DNA of 56,160 nucleotides, from assembly GCA_016933275.1 (NCBI GenBank), contig JAFGBI010000264.1:1-56160 (forward strand), read 5' to 3'. The notes under the pieces were generated by a model, which was not told the DNA's origin, searched no databases, and saw only the letters and a list, made by a program, of their open reading frames with translations. A program made the translations under genes and the position numbers. Below are positions 54,203-56,160 of this stretch, in pieces (the first letter of the stretch is position 1; every line of letters begins with the position of its first letter). The stretch comes from Polyangiaceae bacterium (lineage in GTDB: Bacteria; Myxococcota_A; Polyangia; Polyangiales; Polyangiaceae).

Positions 54203-54888
54203 CAGTCCGTTCCTTCCGGCTCGCGCGCGTCACTCGTTTCCGCGACGAGGTGCGAGATGATCACGCGGCAGAGGGCGTCCGTGTTGGCGAGGATGAATTT
54301 GGTGTGGCGCTGGAAGAAGTTGAAGAAGGCGACGGCAGGGATGGCGACCAGGAGCCCCACGGCCGTGGCCACCAGTGCCTCCGCGATGGCGCTCATTACC
54401 TGGGTGGGGGCGGCAATGTTCGTGGAGGCGGTGGCCACCGCGGTGCTCTGCGTTCCCAGGGCCTCGAACGCGGCCACGATCCCGATGACGGTGCCGAACA
54501 GCCCGATGAACGGGGCGTTGTTGCCCACCGTCGCCAGGAAGGCGAGCCTTCGCTCTAGCTTCAGTCGCTGGAGAGCGGCCGCGCCCTTCATCGCTTCTTC
54601 CGCGGCGCGGGCACCACGTTCCGCCTCCACGAGGCCTGCTATCGCCACGGCAGCCTCGGCGCTGGGCGACCGGTCGAGTCGTTTTCGGGCGCCCTCCAGA
54701 TCGGAATCATGGAGGAGGGAGCGAAGCTCTCCCGCGAGTCTTCCGATGTCATCGCGGAGGGTCCAGTAAAACCAGCTCCGCTCGAGGATGATGGCCACCG
54801 AGACGACGCTGAGCCCGACCAGGAGCCACATCACCCACCCTGCGCCGAAGCCCACCATCAACCGCAGCAGCCATTGGACCAGATTCAT
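54202..54888 (-). CDS. exbB: Biopolymer transport protein ExbB/TolQ (MotA family)
   Basis: 228 residues from an ATG preceded by AGAGG. Three membrane helices: about 16-36 (GWVMWLLVGLSVVSVAIILE), 113-135 and 160-185. The conserved MotA/TolQ segment GLFGTVIGIVAAFEALGTQ and the following SAIAEALVATAVGLLVAIPA line the proton channel. The cytoplasmic loop between helices 1 and 2 is of normal length. First gene of the exbB-exbD-tonB operon. Confidence 0.95.
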   Translation of the reverse strand: MNLVQWLLRLMVGFGAGWVMWLLVGLSVVSVAIILERSWFYWTLRDDIGRLAGELRSLLHDSDLEGARKRLDRSPSAEAAVAIAGLVEAERGARAAEEAMKGAAALQRLKLERRLAFLATVGNNAPFIGLFGTVIGIVAAFEALGTQSTAVATASTNIAAPTQVMSAIAEALVATAVGLLVAIPAVAFFNFFQRHTKFILANTDALCRVIISHLVAETSDAREPEGTD

Positions 54889-55018
54889 CAGAACAACCTC
54901 TCGCTAGCGCCCTTCACGCTGGGGGACGACGGCGGCCTCTACCACGCGGGCGGCGACTCGGCACACCCCAGGCTGCCGGCTCCCCGAGCGAGCCCGCCGG
55001 GGGAGCGCCGCTCTTCCC

Positions 55019-55591
55019 CTACCAGAACCAGGGTTGGATCGGGACGGGTCCCCCGAACGCCCCGAAGAAACGGGCGATCCACACCGCGATCGCCGTCACC
55101 GCGAATCCGACCGTGCCGACGTGGACGGTTCGTTTGAGCCGGAGCGAGTGGACCCACTCGGCGCGGGATCGAGGGAGCAGGCGTCGCATTACCCCCAACA
55201 GCACCCCACCCCCGAGGGCAGGAACCACGACGAACACCAAGGGGTGCAGGGCCAACGCGGTCCTGAATTCCCCAGATAGGAGGGCAAAGGTGGCGCGGCC
55301 GAGTCCACAGCCAGGACAAGGCACCCCCAGCAGTCCCGCGGTCGGGCAGGTCGTTGGCGCACCGAGCTCCCCGAGCAGCCAGGTCAGGGCGCCCACCAGG
55401 AGGATCGCCCATGGATCGGCCCAGTCCGCTGGAGAGGGACCGGCTCGAGCCGGTCTGGTCGACGATGATGCTCCTGATTCGGATAGACTGGGTGTCGCAG
55501 GGTCCCCGCTCCGACCGGCGGCTGCTGCGGGCGACCCCGCGCCGTCCCCTCCCCGGCCTGCTGGCATCAGCGCACGCTGCGCCGTGGCCAA
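55019..55591 (-). CDS. DUF2752 membrane protein
   Basis: 190 residues. A disordered N-terminus of about 60 residues precedes the DUF2752 core: CPTAGLLGVPCPGCGLGRAT, FALLSGEFRTALALHPLVFV. The conserved CPGCGLxRA and HPL are characteristic. Three hydrophobic segments (about 62-78, 118-133, 160-175). Function unknown. Eleven bases downstream of the DUF4234 gene on the same strand, so likely cotranscribed. Confidence 0.88.
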   Translation of the reverse strand: MATAQRALMPAGRGGDGAGSPAAAAGRSGDPATPSLSESGASSSTRPARAGPSPADWADPWAILLVGALTWLLGELGAPTTCPTAGLLGVPCPGCGLGRATFALLSGEFRTALALHPLVFVVVPALGGGVLLGVMRRLLPRSRAEWVHSLRLKRTVHVGTVGFAVTAIAVWIARFFGAFGGPVPIQPWFW

Positions 55592-55601
55592 CCCGACTCG
55601 C

Positions 55602-56160
55602 TTACCCGCCCGAGCCCTTGGCGGCCGCCCAGATCTCGTTCAAGTCGTTCACCAAGAACCAGAACCAGAAGAAGAGGTACATGATCGCGTTGGGCGGCGC
55701 TCCGGGGGGCATGCCGGCCAAGGCGCGGGCCTCGACCACGGCGGCGGGGACCGAGAAGAACCCGATGTAGAGGATGCACATGATCGGACTAACGTCGCTC
55801 TTCTGCCGGAACGCGTTGAGCTCGTTGATCATCGAGTAGACGGTCCAGAGGTAGAAGAGCCCGCAGGTGACCGACCCCAGCACGATCACCATGATCGGGT
55901 TTCGTGTCTGACCGACGGGCCCATGCTGGCCCCCCATCCTAGCCGGAGTCGCCGCCGGCATCGGCATCATCCCGCCGGCCGGTGATCCCATCGGTGCGGC
56001 CCCAAAACCTGGTCCGGGTGCGCCGGGTTGGAGCATCGCGCCCATTGGAGGCGCACCCATCGGTGGAACCTCCCCCATCGGTGGAGCGCCCATCGGTGGA
56101 GCGCCCATCGGTGGAGCGCCCATCGGTGGAGCGCCCATCGGTGGAGCGCCCATCGGTGGA
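55602..56160 (-). CDS. DUF4234 membrane protein with MGAPP repeats (partial)
   Basis: The start is beyond the window's right edge, inside the repeats. The N-terminus is repeated MGAPP units, then a Gly/Met/Pro-rich linker, then the DUF4234 domain (NPIMVIVLGSVTCGLFYLWT, MINELNAFRQKSDVSPIMCI), with two or three membrane segments, ending FWFWFLVNDLNEIWAAAKGS. DUF4234 proteins are uncharacterised membrane proteins; Gly/Pro/Met-rich N-termini are frequent in Myxococcota copies. The repeat length may vary between strains. Confidence 0.85.
   Translation of the reverse strand, partial: PPMGAPPMGAPPMGAPPMGAPPMGAPPMGEVPPMGAPPMGAMLQPGAPGPGFGAAPMGSPAGGMMPMPAATPARMGGQHGPVGQTRNPIMVIVLGSVTCGLFYLWTVYSMINELNAFRQKSDVSPIMCILYIGFFSVPAAVVEARALAGMPPGAPPNAIMYLFFWFWFLVNDLNEIWAAAKGSGG
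56076..56160. repeat. 15-bp tandem repeat encoding MGAPP
   Basis: Perfect units of CCATCGGTGGAGCGC run from about 56076 to the window end (at least five and a half), with imperfect units back to 56041. Read on the minus strand, each gives Met-Gly-Ala-Pro-Pro in frame. The array continues outside the window. Confidence 0.95.

Overview
This is a GC-rich window from a predatory or social deltaproteobacterium of the Myxococcota (myxobacterial) type. The indications are eukaryotic-like Ser/Thr kinases with HRDxSPxN loops and PEGA or tail-anchor domains, FHA-fused sigma-54 activators, FHA-GGDEF, an OmpA lipoprotein with thrombospondin-3 calcium repeats, a protein resembling the Myxococcus MXAN_5187 type, and many GTG starts. 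No rRNA, tRNA, CRISPR array, intact transposase or phage gene was seen. All calls come from reading the sequence; no database search was run.

Layout. 1-1450: decaying left edge with a truncated methyltransferase, an internally deleted prenyltransferase-fold-like gene and a DUF1801 fragment. 1451-6046 (minus): pyruvate:ferredoxin oxidoreductase (nifJ) with a dihydroorotate-dehydrogenase-like partner. 6374-8189: an unrecognised gene and an MDR oxidoreductase. 8277-12173 (minus): a small unknown gene coupled to two PilT-like ATPases with altered catalytic motifs. 12272-18363 (plus): a five-gene oligopeptide/dipeptide ABC importer whose binding protein also carries a C-terminal membrane segment. 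19013-21406: a large polytopic glycosyltransferase. 21720-25257: kinase, zinc-finger anti-sigma and sigma factor in that order. 25483-33607: PfkB sugar kinase and a signalling block (FHA-GGDEF, two kinases, a TPR/PEGA-like protein, FHA-sigma54 activator). 33608-35394: gene-poor repeat cluster with one small lipoprotein. 35391-42110: signal peptidase I, a lipoprotein, an FHA-GAF-sigma54 activator and an orphan PglZ-domain protein. 42174-42440: a structured RNA gene, best guess 6S RNA, with its own promoter and terminator-like hairpin. 42516-47397: cupredoxin-like protein, Cache-type sensor, thioredoxin reductase, type-4 uracil-DNA glycosylase, DUF2085. 47447-50771 (minus): envelope operon. 51259-51900: lexA with an operator inside its promoter. 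52110-54888: cNMP-binding protein and ExbB-ExbD-TonB. 55019-56160: DUF2752 and a repeat-bearing DUF4234 protein cut by the window edge.

The most unusual structure is a dispersed family of composite palindromes of about 160 bp bounded by CTAG (six loci: 18543, 33848, 34356, 35251, 40012, 51055). Each full copy has a 12-bp terminal inverted repeat, an inner long hairpin of up to 20 perfect base pairs, and a second small hairpin module that shares a CTAG boundary. At three loci the TAG stop codon of the adjacent gene (lepB, the PglZ gene, lexA) lies inside a boundary CTAG. A second nested element with three tandem hairpins sits beside one copy. No mobilising enzyme is present in the window.
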